A stretch of DNA of 64,000 nt from NCBI GenBank assembly GCA_013215095.1, contig JABSPM010000009.1, positions 22,640-86,639 of the forward strand. Direction: 5' to 3'. Each line of letters begins with the position of its first letter. Positions within the stretch are counted from its first letter, which is position 1. Origin of the DNA: Flavobacteriaceae bacterium. GTDB taxonomy: Bacteria > Bacteroidota > Bacteroidia > Flavobacteriales > Flavobacteriaceae. Positions 54,523 to 64,000 of the stretch are shown here, one piece after another. Below the pieces are notes generated by a model. The model was not told the DNA's origin. It saw only the letters and a list, made by a program, of their open reading frames with translations, and made no database searches. Position numbers and translations under genes: made by a program.

Positions 54523-57288
54523 TTATTGTCTTTGATTATTTTTTGTTTTATCGAAAACGTAGTCGATTATTTCTTGATGACGACGTTTAGACCTTGTAGA
54601 GCTACCAGCAGCTGGAGCACTGTAAGGACGTCTTGTTGCAGCGCGCCATTGTCTGGCTTCATCTAATTGCATCATCATATGCCCATATGCACCCATATTT
54701 CTTGGTTCTTCTTGTGCCCAAACAATATCATCTATATTTTTATATTTAGAAAGGACTGCCATTATGTCTTCGATAGGTAGCGGGAATAACTGTTCTATTC
54801 GCACTAAGGCAACATCCTTTCGGTTCAATTTTTCTTGCGCATCTAATTAATCATAATAGAATTTTCCTGTAACAAAAACTAATGTTTTGATGTCGTTTGC
54901 CACTGCGTGGGCATCATCTATCAACATTTGGAATGCTCCATTAGCAAATTCATCAACCGTAGAAACTACCTTTGGATGACGCAATAAACTCTTTGGAGTA
55001 AACACTATTAGAGGTTTACGGTAATTGGCTTTCATTTGACGTCGCAATAAATGGAACATGTTTGCTGGCGTTGTACAATCTGCAATAAACATATTGTCTT
55101 TGGCGCATAATTGTAAATAACGCTCCATTCTTGCTGAAGAGTGCTCTGCACCTTGACCTTCATAACCGTGAGGTAGTAACATTACAATACCATTTGGCGT
55201 TTTCCATTTGTCCTCACCAGACGAAATATATTGGTCTATCATAATTTGTGCGCCATTACTGAAATCACCAAATTGGGCTTCCCAAATTCCTAATGTTTTT
55301 GGACTTGCCATGGCGTAACCATAGTCAAAACCTAAAACCCCGTATTCTGAGAGTAATGAATTATAGATGTAGAAATTACCTTGATCTTTACTAGGATTGA
55401 TATGATTTAACAAAACCACTTCTTCTTCGCTATCCTCTACTTTTACAACCGCATGTCTATGTGAAAATGTACCACGCTCCACATCTTGCCCTGATAGTCT
55501 TACATCATAGCCTTCTTGTAATAAAGAACCGTATGCCAAATGTTCTCCCATTGCCCAATCCAAACGATCTTCATTAAACATGGTCTTTCTAGATTCTACG
55601 AGTCGTTTAATTTTTTTAATGAATTTTTTATCTTCAGGTAAGGATGCAATGATATCAGCAATTTCCGTAAGTTTATCTTTAGGGTAAGTCGTGTCAACCA
55701 CAGCCAACATTTCTGCCTTCTTTACTCTTGGATAATTGGTCCAAGCTTCTTGCATAAATGGTGTGATTACTGTTTTATCTTGTTGTCTCGAAGTCTCTAA
55801 TTCTACTTCTAACGAGGCTTTATAATCGGTTTCAAGTTGTTTGACATAAGCTTGATCTACAATACCCTGCGCAATGAGCTTTTCAGCATATATCGCTTTT
55901 GGATCTTTGTGTTTTGCTATAGCTTTATAGAGTTTTGGTTGTGTAAAACGAGGTTCATCTCCTTCGTTGTGTCCATATTTTCGATATCCTAATAAATCGA
56001 TAAATACATCACGTTTGAATTGCATTCTAAAGTCTAAAGCAAATAAAACCGCATGAACGACCGCTTCTGCATCATCCGCATTGACGTGTAGTACAGGCGA
56101 TAAAGTAACTTTACCAACATCTGTACAATAGGTGCTTGAACGGGCATCTAGATAATTGGTTGTAAATCCAATTTGATTATTCACTACAATATGAATGGTA
56201 CCATTGGTTTTATAACCGTCCAATTGTGCCATTTGTATTAATTCATAGACCAGTCCTTGCCCAGCAATAGCAGCGTCACCATGCACTATAATAGGTAAGA
56301 CTTTGCTAAAGTCTTTAGGGTAAAATTTATCTTGTTTTGCTCTTGTAATACCTTCAACTACGGCGCCTACCGTTTCTAAGTGAGATGGATTTGGAGCAAT
56401 ACTTAAGTTAATTTGATTGCCATTGTCCGTTACACGATCACTGGTCCATCCTAAGTGGTATTTTACGTCACCATCAAAAACGGCTTCTTCATAATCTTTA
56501 CCATCAAATTCACTAAAGATATCTTTGGCAGATTTTCCAAAAATATTAGTTAAGGTACTTAAGCGTCCTCTATGCGCCATTCCCATAACAAACTCTTTTA
56601 CGCCATAACCTGCTGCTTTTTCAACAAGCGCATCTAACGCAGGAATTAAAGACTCACCGCCTTCAAGTGAAAAACGTTTTTGTCCAACATATTTGGTATG
56701 CAAGAAGTTTTCAAAGGATACGGCTTCGTTTAGTTTATTGAGAATATGCTTTTTTTCTTCTGCTGAAAATTGCGGGTGATTGTCATTTTTATTTAATTTG
56801 TCTTGTATCCACTGCCTTTCTTCTGGCTGTCTGATATACATGTATTCTATACCAATGGCCTCGCAATAAATCGCTTCTAAATGCTGTCTAATTGCTCTAA
56901 GCGTTTTGGGACCTATGCCTAGAATTTCACCAGCATTAAAAACCGTGTCCAAATCGCCTTCGGTTAATCCGAAATTTTCAATTTCCAAAGTTGGTGCATA
57001 TTTTCTACGCGCTCTTACTGGGTTGGTGCGTGTAAAAAGATGACCTCTTGTACGATAACCATCAATTAATTTGACCACTTGAAATTCTTTTTGAACATGC
57101 TCCGGAATTTGCGATGAAACATCATTTGCAAGTTCTCCAGTTGATCCGTAACGCTCGCTACCAAAGTCATACCCTTGAAAAAAGGCTCTCCAACTTGGCT
57201 CTATAGTGTCAGGATGCTCTAAGTATTGTTCGTATAAATCAGCAAAGTATGCTGTATGTGCCGCGTTTAAAAAGGAATATTTATCCAT
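54523..57288 (-). pseudogene. odhA: 2-oxoglutarate dehydrogenase E1 (odhA/sucA) interrupted by an in-frame TAA
   Basis: Thiamine-diphosphate E1 decarboxylating 2-oxoglutarate. Codons 1-813 are open: NAAHTAYFADLYEQYLEHPD at the start, MGMAHRGRLSTLTNIFGKS, VHGDAAIAGQGLVYE, and QIGFTTNYLDARS of the ThDP site. Codon 814, at 54847-54849, is TAA just after GKFYYD. The same frame then goes on LDAQEKLNRKDVALVRIEQL and ends at a normal stop (54523) as EPRNMGAYGHMMMQLDEARQ and so on. So there is no frameshift; one base change TTA to TAA explains it. Full length would be about 920 residues, normal for the family. Either a real nonsense mutation or a sequencing error. Confidence 0.88.
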
Positions 57289-57323
57289 TAGTTTGATTGA
57301 GACTTTCTGATGTCTTGAAAAAT

Positions 57324-57350
57324 TTTTTCAAAAATACAATTTTTGAAAAA
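57324..57350 (-). promoter_or_regulatory. Palindrome over the odhA promoter
   Basis: TTTTTCAAAAAT and ATTTTTGAAAAA (57324-57335 and 57339-57350) are perfect reverse complements with 3 nt between. On the minus strand a -7-type box TATTTTTG (57329-57336) lies within the left arm, 41 nt before the odhA ATG. A -33 TTTG at the usual distance is not seen. A dyad over the -7 box suggests repressor or activator control of the odh operon; the regulator is unknown. It also stands before the divergent 57429 gene. Confidence 0.5.
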
Positions 57351-57428
57351 CTATGATGCTCTTTTAGTATATTTATGATAAAAAACTATAGAAATTAGTA
57401 ATTTTTAAATAATATGGGTTGTAATTTA

Positions 57429-57947
57429 ATGAAAAATGCAATGGGGTTATTAGTGATTCTAACGATTTCCAGTAGCGTAATTGCGCAAAGTGATCCTCAT
57501 CAAGAGGATGTGGATTTTTGGGAAAAGGTTCAGTTTGGAGGTGGTTTGGCATTGGGTTTTGCTGATGGGTTTTTTGCAGCAACTCTGGCGCCAAGTGGTA
57601 TTTATAATTACACAGCGCATTTCGCGTTTGGCATAGGTCTAAATACAACGTTTAATAGCCTCAAAAACCAATACAGGTCCACTGTTTTGGGCGGTAGTCT
57701 ATTGGTGCTTTATATGCCTGTTGACATATTGCAAGTCTCTGTAGAGTTAGAACAACTCCATGTGAGTAAAAAGGGGCTTAATAGTGCCGTGCAAAACCAT
57801 GATTATTGGAGTCCCGCACTGTTTGTTGGTGCGGGTTATAGACAATATAATATGGTCTTTGGAATGCGATTTGACCTTCTTTATGATAGACAAACAAGCA
57901 TTTATACAGCGCCTTGGACGCCTTTTGTTCGTTTTTACTTTTGGTAG
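57429..57947 (+). CDS. Small outer-membrane barrel protein beside odhA
   Basis: 172 residues from ATG 57429, chosen because MKNAMGLLVILTISSSVIAQ is a full signal peptide; an ATG 15 nt upstream adds five residues. The mature part alternates like an eight-strand barrel (FGGGLALGFADGFFAATLAP), ending WTPFVRFYFW with aromatic terminus. Relatives next to sucA in Bacteroidota are often labelled alpha-ketoglutarate decarboxylase by neighbourhood, but nothing here supports enzyme activity. Function unknown. Confidence 0.7.
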   Translation: MKNAMGLLVILTISSSVIAQSDPHQEDVDFWEKVQFGGGLALGFADGFFAATLAPSGIYNYTAHFAFGIGLNTTFNSLKNQYRSTVLGGSLLVLYMPVDILQVSVELEQLHVSKKGLNSAVQNHDYWSPALFVGAGYRQYNMVFGMRFDLLYDRQTSIYTAPWTPFVRFYFW

Positions 57948-58098
57948 GTTTTATCTGCTGTAAGGGTATGATACTAGAACTATGTATAAAAGGCATTTTA
58001 TGATAGCTACAAAATAAACTACAGTTTTGGGTTTTGAGTTCATATATTGCGGCTGTTGTCTCCAAAAAAATTATTAAAGTATTCTGTTATTTCTAGAG

Positions 58099-58127
58099 TT
58101 GTTATGACCTTTATGATCTTACATTTG
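58099..58127 (+). promoter_or_regulatory. Possible promoter of the FNT channel gene
   Basis: TTG at 58099-58101 and TACATTTG at 58120-58127 with 18 nt between. The start would leave a leader of about 80 nt before ATG 58214. The -33 match is partial. Confidence 0.4.
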
Positions 58128-58213
58128 AAAAAAATGTTTCAAAAGGCTCTTAGAGTTGCGTTTACATTTTGAATGAGTAGTTGAGGTATAAAAAATACGT
58201 TTAGCGTTATTGT

Positions 58214-59020
58214 ATGAAGGGGGTGTTGGTTAATTTTGACGCTGTTCATAATTTTATATTTATCATGATTACTAGAATCAATGCTATAGCAATAAAAAAA
58301 ACTAAATATACCAATAAACAACTTGTTATTTTGTCGTTTCTTGGAGGGGCATTTATTGCGTTTGGTGGCTTGTTATCCGTGTTGGTGACAGGCAATATGC
58401 CTTCGGTTTTAAGTGTTCACCCTGGCTTGGTAAAGTTACTTTTTGGAGCGTTATTTCCATTAGGACTTATTTTGGTTGCATTAATGGAGGTGGAGTTGTT
58501 TACAGGAAATAATTCCTATATGATTGTTGGTGTGCTTAGAGGTGAATTTAGTTTGAACAAATTGATAAGGAATTTCACCTGGGTGTATCTCTTTAATTTT
58601 TTTGGTGCCCTTTTTGTCGCGGTCTGTTTTGGGTATTATTCAGAACTATTAAACGAGGCGCAAGAGCGTTTTGTTATGAATATTGGGGTTGTGAAAACAA
58701 GTCTGAATGTTGAGGTGGCATTTCTAAGAGCTGTTGCGTGTAATTGGCTCGTATGTTTGGCACTTTGGATGGCTGCCAGAACCGAATCATTTTCAGCAAA
58801 AGTAATCGTAATTTGGTTTCCTATTATGGCCTTTGTTGCTATGGGTTTCGAGCATAGTATTGCTAATATGTTTTTTATTCCTTTAGCAATGCTATGCGGC
58901 GCAGATATTTCATTTTATGATTTTCTGATTGGTAATTTGCTTCCTGTCACCCTAGGTAATAATATTGGTGGCGGTATATTTGTGGGTGTTTTACATTACT
59001 ATGCGTCTAGAAAATTATAA
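58214..59020 (+). CDS. Formate/nitrite transporter (FNT) family channel
   Basis: 268 residues with six membrane helices. Seen: SFLGGAFIAFGGLLSVLVTG in helix 1, then the omega loop after VELFTGNNSYMIVG, RAVACNWLVCLALWMAAR, the central FEHSIANMFFIPLAM with the pore His, and GNLLPVTLGNNIGGG. These are hallmarks of FocA/NirC-type pentameric anion channels, carrying formate, nitrite or hydrosulphide; which one cannot be told. It converges on chrA with a 6-nt overlap. Confidence 0.92.
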   Translation: MKGVLVNFDAVHNFIFIMITRINAIAIKKTKYTNKQLVILSFLGGAFIAFGGLLSVLVTGNMPSVLSVHPGLVKLLFGALFPLGLILVALMEVELFTGNNSYMIVGVLRGEFSLNKLIRNFTWVYLFNFFGALFVAVCFGYYSELLNEAQERFVMNIGVVKTSLNVEVAFLRAVACNWLVCLALWMAARTESFSAKVIVIWFPIMAFVAMGFEHSIANMFFIPLAMLCGADISFYDFLIGNLLPVTLGNNIGGGIFVGVLHYYASRKL

Positions 59021-60121
59021 AAGGGTTAATAAGTAGCCGAAAATAGCGCTCCCAAACACAAGCATTACGTTGTTTATTTTTTGAAATACAAAGACTATAA
59101 TTAAACTGCTTATTGCAATGAGTGTCGTTTTCCAATCACTAATGCTTTCGCTTCCCATGACGATGCAAACTGCTAAGATTAAAGCTACGGCCGCAACGTT
59201 TACCGCGTCTAGAAAGGCGCGAATAGCACTTAATTTTTGAAGTTTCGGTATGATTGGGTTTAAGACTAATACAAAAATAAAGCTCGGTAGAAAAATGCCT
59301 AGTGTTGCCGCTAAAGCACCAGATATTCCATGCATTTGCCAGCCAATAAATGTTGCTGTAGAGAGGACAGGTCCAGGTGTAATTTGACCTACGGCAATAG
59401 CGTCTATTAAAACCTGACGTGTTAGCCAACCATTTGCAACGAGTTCATTATCAAGGAATGCAAAGAGGACATAGCCGCTTCCGTACAAGATGGCGCCAAT
59501 TTTTAGAAAGCTTATGAAAAGTTTTGATACATCAGGATGCTGCAACACGACAAGAGGTATAATGCTATTAAGTTTGGTGGTTTCGTTTTGTGTAAAAAAC
59601 AGGAGGACTCCAAATGTACCGCATCCAAAAAGCACTATAAATTCATTAATTCCGTATAGAGCCATTGCCATAGCTACGAGTCCTAAAAGACCTAATATTT
59701 TCGTTTTAACGGCTTTTTTTCCAAGCTTATATCCTGCCATTACGATGATTGCAATTACAGCGGGTTTAATGCCGTAAACAAAAGGTTTTATTTCTGGTAA
59801 ATGACCGTATTCTTGATATAGCCAAGCATAAAGACCAGTGATAATTACAGCGGGAAAAATAAAACAAAATCCAGCAACAAAAAGGCCTTGCCACCCTGCA
59901 CGCTCATGACCACAATGCATGGTCATTTCGGTAGAGTTGGGTCCGGGTATAATGTTTGTAGCTCCAATGAGGTCAAGAAAATGGTCTTCGGTCATCCATT
60001 TTCGTTTCGAAACAAGCTCATTCTGCATCATGGCAATATGAGCAGCAGGTCCTCCAAACGCAATGGAGCCTAGTTTAAAAAATACTTGAGCAATCTCGAT
60101 TAATTTTTGTTTTTGAGTCAT
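59015..60121 (-). CDS. chrA: Chromate transporter (ChrA, CHR family, long-chain)
   Basis: 368 residues containing two CHR domains in one chain. First: FKLGSIAFGGPAAHIAMMQ and IGATNIIPGPNSTEM; second: FLKIGAILYGSGYVLFAFLD and AVGQITPGPVLSTATFIGWQ. About ten helices. Exports chromate, probably by exchange. The start overlaps the stop of the araC-type gene by 4 nt, so the two are co-transcribed. Confidence 0.92.
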   Translation of the reverse strand: MTQKQKLIEIAQVFFKLGSIAFGGPAAHIAMMQNELVSKRKWMTEDHFLDLIGATNIIPGPNSTEMTMHCGHERAGWQGLFVAGFCFIFPAVIITGLYAWLYQEYGHLPEIKPFVYGIKPAVIAIIVMAGYKLGKKAVKTKILGLLGLVAMAMALYGINEFIVLFGCGTFGVLLFFTQNETTKLNSIIPLVVLQHPDVSKLFISFLKIGAILYGSGYVLFAFLDNELVANGWLTRQVLIDAIAVGQITPGPVLSTATFIGWQMHGISGALAATLGIFLPSFIFVLVLNPIIPKLQKLSAIRAFLDAVNVAAVALILAVCIVMGSESISDWKTTLIAISSLIIVFVFQKINNVMLVFGSAIFGYLLTLL

Positions 60122-61032
60122 GGTTGAAATTCGGATATATTTCGATTTAAGAGGTTCTTAAAATTGTGTTTTTTTTGGAATGCTAAAGGGGATACCGTAG
60201 TACTTTGTTTAAAACGCTTTGAAAAATACGCGTAATCCTCGTAACCCAATGCTATTGCGATGTCTTTAAGTGGCATCTTGTTATAAGATAAAAGGCGTTT
60301 AGCTTCTAAAATAACACGTTCATTGATAAGTTGAATAGCGGTTTTATTAAGGGTTTGTTTTGTGATTCGGTTAAGATGTTTGGTCGTTATATTTAGTTGG
60401 CTGGCATAAAATCGTACTGTTTTTTCTGTTTTGTAATGTGTTTCTATAGTTGCTTCAAATGTGTCTATTGTTTTGAGATATACAGGAGATTGGTGAACTG
60501 GCAAAGCGATGGTGTTCTGGTACTCACGTGCAAGGTCAATGTAAAGCGTGTCAATAAGATTGGCTAATTTTTGGCGCTTATGCTTAAGGTTTTGAATGTA
60601 TTCATGATAGAGTAGTTTGAAGTATATGGCGATAGCGGTGCTCTCAGATTGTTTTAAAATGAGATGTGGTGGGTTTTGTGTTGCATAGAAATCATAATTT
60701 TTTGTGTCTTTGTGCTGGAAATGCGCGTTATAAAATTCTGGGGTGTGAAAAATAATATACCCTTTTGGTGGGGTGTCAAATTTCCAAAAATGGGTTTGCC
60801 CTGGTTTTAAGAAAAATACACTGCCAGCTGCAATAGGGTAAGAGTTAAAGTCTATAGTATGTATGCCTTTGCCGTTTTCAAAGAGTACACACAAATAGAA
60901 ATCGTGTTTATGGGGTTGATGTATGAGTTGAGCATTGTTTTTAAAATGCGCGTCCAAAGTGTTGCAATACACATCTTTTAGAACCTTAGGTGCTTCAAAT
61001 TGTTTGATGTTAAGAATAGGAATTTTCGTCAT
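60118..61032 (-). CDS. AraC-family transcriptional regulator
   Basis: 304 residues. An N-terminal cupin-like sensor (HKHDFYLCVLFENGKGIHTI, then AGSVFFLKPGQTHFWKF) and a C-terminal pair of HTHs at about 200-285 (FYASQLNITTKHLNRITKQ and LKDIAIALGYEDYAYFSKRF). The last contains the conserved Gly-Tyr/Phe-Phe core of the family. It is first in the operon with chrA, so it may control it, although linkage alone does not show that. Confidence 0.88.
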   Translation of the reverse strand: MTKIPILNIKQFEAPKVLKDVYCNTLDAHFKNNAQLIHQPHKHDFYLCVLFENGKGIHTIDFNSYPIAAGSVFFLKPGQTHFWKFDTPPKGYIIFHTPEFYNAHFQHKDTKNYDFYATQNPPHLILKQSESTAIAIYFKLLYHEYIQNLKHKRQKLANLIDTLYIDLAREYQNTIALPVHQSPVYLKTIDTFEATIETHYKTEKTVRFYASQLNITTKHLNRITKQTLNKTAIQLINERVILEAKRLLSYNKMPLKDIAIALGYEDYAYFSKRFKQSTTVSPLAFQKKHNFKNLLNRNISEFQP

Positions 61033-61128
61033 AAATGTCCTAAAATTACAAAAAATAGCGTAATTTGAATACCTTATAATGCTGGTTTTTGCGCTAATTT
61101 TGCAGTTTAAATAAATAATTGATTGTAT

Positions 61129-61515
61129 ATGAGGTTTTTAAGAGGGTCTAAGGTTTATAGTGTGTTTACGGGTGCATGTCCTGTGTGTCATAAAGAAAGT
61201 ATGTATGTCGAAAAGAATCCGTATAAGTTGAAGTATACCTTAAGAATGCGGTCGGTTTGTTGTAGCTGTAAAACACGATATAAGATTGAGCCTTCTTTTT
61301 TCTTTGGGGCGATGTATGTGAGTTATCCTGTAGGTCTTGTTTTTGCTGGAACTGCTTTTATACTTGCATATTGGGGACTAGGGTTTGGATTGATACCGTC
61401 TTATATCGCTATTGTTCTTGTTATGGTGTTAAGTCTTCCTGTAATATTGCGATTATCTAGAAATATTTGGATTAATTTTTTTATGAGGTATAAAAGTAAA
61501 AACAATGGTGCTTAA
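61129..61515 (+). CDS. DUF983 family protein
   Basis: 128 residues from ATG 61129 (a TTG 6 nt upstream is the alternative). Two Cys pairs, ACPVCHKES and VCCSCKTRYKIEP, probably bind zinc; then two membrane helices (FGAMYVSYPVGLVFAGTAFI and the next). DUF983 proteins are small membrane proteins of unknown role. A -7 box TAATTTTG lies at 61095-61102. Confidence 0.85.
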   Translation: MRFLRGSKVYSVFTGACPVCHKESMYVEKNPYKLKYTLRMRSVCCSCKTRYKIEPSFFFGAMYVSYPVGLVFAGTAFILAYWGLGFGLIPSYIAIVLVMVLSLPVILRLSRNIWINFFMRYKSKNNGA

Positions 61516-61808
61516 AATGTGATAATGGATCTTATGACTTTTTTAAATTCTGAAAGACTTTGAAGTGTTAAGATGTTGCAGGGTGTTTTCTTCCTTAAAA
61601 TAGATCTGAACTTCAGTTTTATTTTTCCTTGTAGGGGGTGGAATGGTCTTTGTGATGCCAATCGTCATGGTGTAAATTGCGACGTTTACTGAGTTAAGAT
61701 TCATCGAGTAAATAGCGATCTCATTCGTTAGAACCTTTGACGATAGCGCTTTTGTTTAGTTTTGGAAAATACTACGCCAACAGATGTGCGTTGTCTATGT
61801 ATTAACAT
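61516..61808. other. Non-coding or relic stretch
   Basis: No gene called. The minus strand contains a 68-codon open stretch (about 61558-61764) without a good start and without family likeness, ending SKSFRI before a stop. It may be a relic linked to the LamG gene's downstream side or chance. Confidence 0.3.
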
Positions 61809-62807
61809 CTATTCTTTTATGAATTTTAAGGTGTTGCGATTCCTGAATTTAAGGAAATATAAGTCAGTTGGTATTTGTTGTACAGAAATGGTTGCGTTAG
61901 CAGATAGCTGACCGCTGGGTACTTCTGCGCCAATGACATTGTATATGTGTTAATTTTCAGTGTGTTGTAAACCTTTAACTTGAATGTTGGACGTTGCTGG
62001 ATTTGGAAACAAATCGAGAGCAGTATTGTTGTTGTGTTCAGGAATAGGCAATGTAGATTCCATAACCCAATTGGACGTGACTCCGTTTAATGTGAAATTG
62101 GAAAGTGTTCCATTGTTGTTACCTGTTTCGTCAATAGCATTAGTTTCATTTGTGTTGTTTCCACCTGGAACACCTTGGTTAAATTTGTAATACAAAACTA
62201 ATCCTGTTTGAGGTGTTGTTAATTCGCTACTTGTATTTGCAGCTATTTCTGCAGGTGTTCTGGTGATGTTCCATACTCTTATCTCGTCAATTGTGGCGTT
62301 AACATGTCTGTCGCCAGATTGTGACCAATTACTTATGGTAAGGTTTGCTGAATTGTCATAGATATTTACACCAACCACGTGTCTGCTGGCAACTTCAACA
62401 CCGTCTAAATAAATTTTCATATAATTTCTATGGTAAGTGGCAACGATGTGACACCAAACATCTGTTGATACCGTGTTGGAATTTGTATTTAATTCGTTCC
62501 AACTGCCGTTACCAATATTAAAATTTAGTTTCCCGTCGTCTCCTGCTCTTAGCATATAGCCCGAATATGGTCCTGATGCTCCTTTATTGATGATGTTACC
62601 TTGCCATACATTATCTCTAAATGCGTTAAATTTTATAATGACTTCTAGAGTAATGATTGACCCTGTAATTTGAATGGAAGTGCTATTTCCACAATTAATG
62701 GCGTCATCAACACTATCAAAATGTAGGGCGTTTGCAGTTTCTGATTGTACTTGAGTTAAGCCGATAAGTATAGCGGCTGCAATTAATACAAATTTTTGTG
62801 TTTTCAT
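61809..62807 (-). pseudogene. LamG-domain secreted protein with T9SS sorting tail, broken by an in-frame TAA
   Basis: Signal peptide (about residues 1-22), then a LamG/concanavalin-like domain from about 25 to 210 (LHFDSVDDAINCGNSTSI, WCHIVATYHRNYMKIYLDG, ATIDEIRVWNITRTPAEI). From LFPNPATSNIQVKGL the type A sorting domain of the type IX system begins. It meets TAA at 61950-61952 after QHTEN, yet the same frame continues HIYNVIGAEVPSGQLSANAT and ISVQQIPTDLYFLKF to a TAG at 61809. Tyr is typical at the stop position, so TAT or TAC to TAA. Without its tail the protein could not be secreted by T9SS. Confidence 0.82.
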
Positions 62808-63743
62808 GTTGTTTATTTGTTAGGAGGTTTAGTTCGTAAGGGTATTTCGTTTAGTAATCAATGCAGCTTTAGCATATAGATTTTAGGTATTATGACTTAG
62901 GTTAATTGAGTTTTATTGTATGAAATATCTTTTGTTTGTGTATGTAGATATAATGTTGTTTTAAATACTATGATAAGAATTATTTCTATTTATATCGAGG
63001 AGGTATCTTGTTTGAAGTGTTGTTAGTCCTATGTGTTTCCATGCTTATGTAAGGATTTGTGTTTTGTTTTAGGTATTCTATTGAATATGCGTTAAATGTA
63101 AAACGGGTGGTATTGAATAGTAGGTGTATTCTTTACTAGTTGGATATATTTCTGATAATAAAGTGCTTATGTGGAGGGAGTCGATTTTAGATCCTTATAG
63201 TTGTTTTTTTTTAGCTGAATTTTTTATTATCTCAATTTATAATAAGTGGTTTTATGGTGTGGTATCATTTATTAAATGTATATAATGGTTTTACGGTTTT
63301 CTCGGTATGGAGCGTGTTTGTCGAATGCAGATGCGTCAATACATTCCAATTGTGTTGAGGAAGCAATATTATTCTTAATAAGCGTAAATAATGGGTTAAA
63401 CAGACCTCTTTGTAGTTAGTGATTCAGTAAAATTTAGGCATATTGAAACTGGTGTTTAGTTGTGTGAAGTCTTTTATTAAGAAGTTCTTATCTCTGTTTT
63501 TTTTGAACATTTCAACTAGTAGGTTTGTAATAAAAAACGGTATTTTACCGAAAGTTTGTAGTCTCTTATCTAATATACATTTTTTTGGTTGTAAATACTC
63601 TGGTTTTTAGTTATTTTAATTCGTGTAAGAAGAAGTTTTAGGAAAATATATTTTTGAAATTCTGGAGATATATCAAGACATTTTTAGAGTTTAAAACCAT
63701 TACAATTTCTTAAACTATTTAAAGTTATAACCCATCTACTATC
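62808..63743. other. Gene-free stretch of about 0.9 kb
   Basis: T-rich sequence with no supported gene, RNA or repeat on either strand. A -7-like box TATTTTTG lies at 63649-63656, about 90 nt before the next start codon, and may serve that gene. Confidence 0.4.
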
Positions 63744-63905
63744 ATGAAAAAAATTAAGTTAACTTTACTTTTCGTTCTTCTATTGTTGGCGTTACCGAAG
63801 CATAATTATAGCCTAGGTATGGATAACAATAGTTGTTTTGACAACGCGATAGTTGTTAGTGATATGCTGTTGCATATAAACGAATGTGCTTGTGTGTCAG
63901 AATAA
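63744..63905 (+). CDS. Start of a secreted protein, stopped early at codon 54
   Basis: ATG 63744 opens a clear signal peptide (MKKIKLTLLFVLLLLALPK) and a mature part with Cys residues (NSCFDNAIVV, NECACVSE), ending at TAA 63903-63905 after 53 residues. The same frame stays open to the end of the window (DNDTCYGKKDSTTSVNTMYY). It may be a longer secreted protein with a nonsense codon, or simply a short peptide. Downstream sequence would decide. Confidence 0.5.
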   Translation: MKKIKLTLLFVLLLLALPKHNYSLGMDNNSCFDNAIVVSDMLLHINECACVSE

Positions 63906-64000
63906 GATAATGACACATGCTATGGAAAAAAGGATTCAACGACTTCTGTGAATACTATGTATTATGCAGACAGTAGTGTTGAAGAGAAACATGTATTAAT

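Noticed and set aside
54523..54828. Separate small gene downstream of odhA
   Set aside because: It is in the same frame as odhA and encodes its conserved C terminus; it is the end of the interrupted gene.
57373..57648. Minus-strand 91-codon ORF opposite the barrel gene at 57429
   Set aside because: It overlaps the gene with a signal peptide and the odhA promoter, and has no family likeness.
54847..63905. TAA recoded as a sense codon
   Set aside because: Three frames read on past TAA, but many intact genes here (for example rpsI, rpsB, rplM, tsf) end in TAA exactly where their families end, so general recoding is not possible.
1..64000. CRISPR arrays, rRNA genes, insertion sequences with transposase
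   Set aside because: None seen: no regularly spaced repeats, no rRNA-like sequence and no transposase reading frame.

Overview
The window is A+T-rich chromosomal DNA from a member of the Bacteroidota, most likely a marine Flavobacteriaceae. The evidence is a TonB-dependent receptor, lipoproteins with Cys at about residue 17, a type IX secretion (T9SS) sorting tail, a PorT-family barrel, DUF5686-like and DUF983 proteins, ribosomal-protein sequences typical of the family, and several promoters of the Bacteroidota type (TTTG-N18/19-TAnnTTTG). No database search was possible, so names rest on motifs, length and gene order.

Layout. 0-9 kb: the end of a TonB-dependent receptor facing a tetR-tolC-adaptor-RND efflux operon, whose promoter carries an inverted repeat. 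9-15.6 kb: polyprenyl diphosphate synthase, then a ferric-iron ABC transporter (binding protein, fused permease, ATPase) behind a dyad that looks like a DtxR-type iron operator, then a methyltransferase. 16-20.5 kb: rplM-rpsI-rpsB-tsf and pyrH-frr, with promoter, leader hairpins and terminators. 20.5-26 kb: an outer-membrane barrel, an MMPL/RND exporter, and a gene-poor stretch holding a dispersed repeat and a near-perfect 48-bp palindrome. 26.5-40.7 kb: an accessory operon of twelve tightly packed genes. 41-41.8 kb: gene wreckage, including an endonuclease V pseudogene. 41.8-50.7 kb: asnS, rpoN, a PAP2-like protein, a PorT-like barrel, an ExbB/ExbD cluster, tRNA-Ser, asparaginase and TatD. 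50.8-52.9 kb: two decayed small genes, a retropepsin-like protease and a NarL/LuxR response regulator. 53-64 kb: odhB-odhA (odhA interrupted by an in-frame stop), an FNT channel, a chromate transporter with an AraC regulator, DUF983, and a LamG/T9SS surface protein also broken by an in-frame stop.

The most unusual part is 26.5-40.7 kb. It encodes three predicted peptidoglycan-cutting proteins of different chemistry: an M23 endopeptidase at the end of an 862-residue protein, a lysozyme/lytic-transglycosylase-like protein, and an amidase_3. Each is followed at once, or after one gene, by a lipoprotein. Then come small unknown proteins, a three-helix membrane protein, a membrane-inserted amidohydrolase and a 1121-residue NACHT-type NTPase with a SMEK-like N terminus. 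I read it as a candidate effector/immunity or self-lysis cassette joined to an NLR-like sensor. The enzyme calls are motif-based; the system-level role is inference.

A second theme is gene decay. In-frame TAA codons interrupt odhA, the LamG gene and perhaps the last ORF, and pseudogenes lie at 41.0 and 50.8-51.8 kb. Since ordinary genes here also end in TAA, recoding is unlikely; real decay or assembly error are the alternatives.
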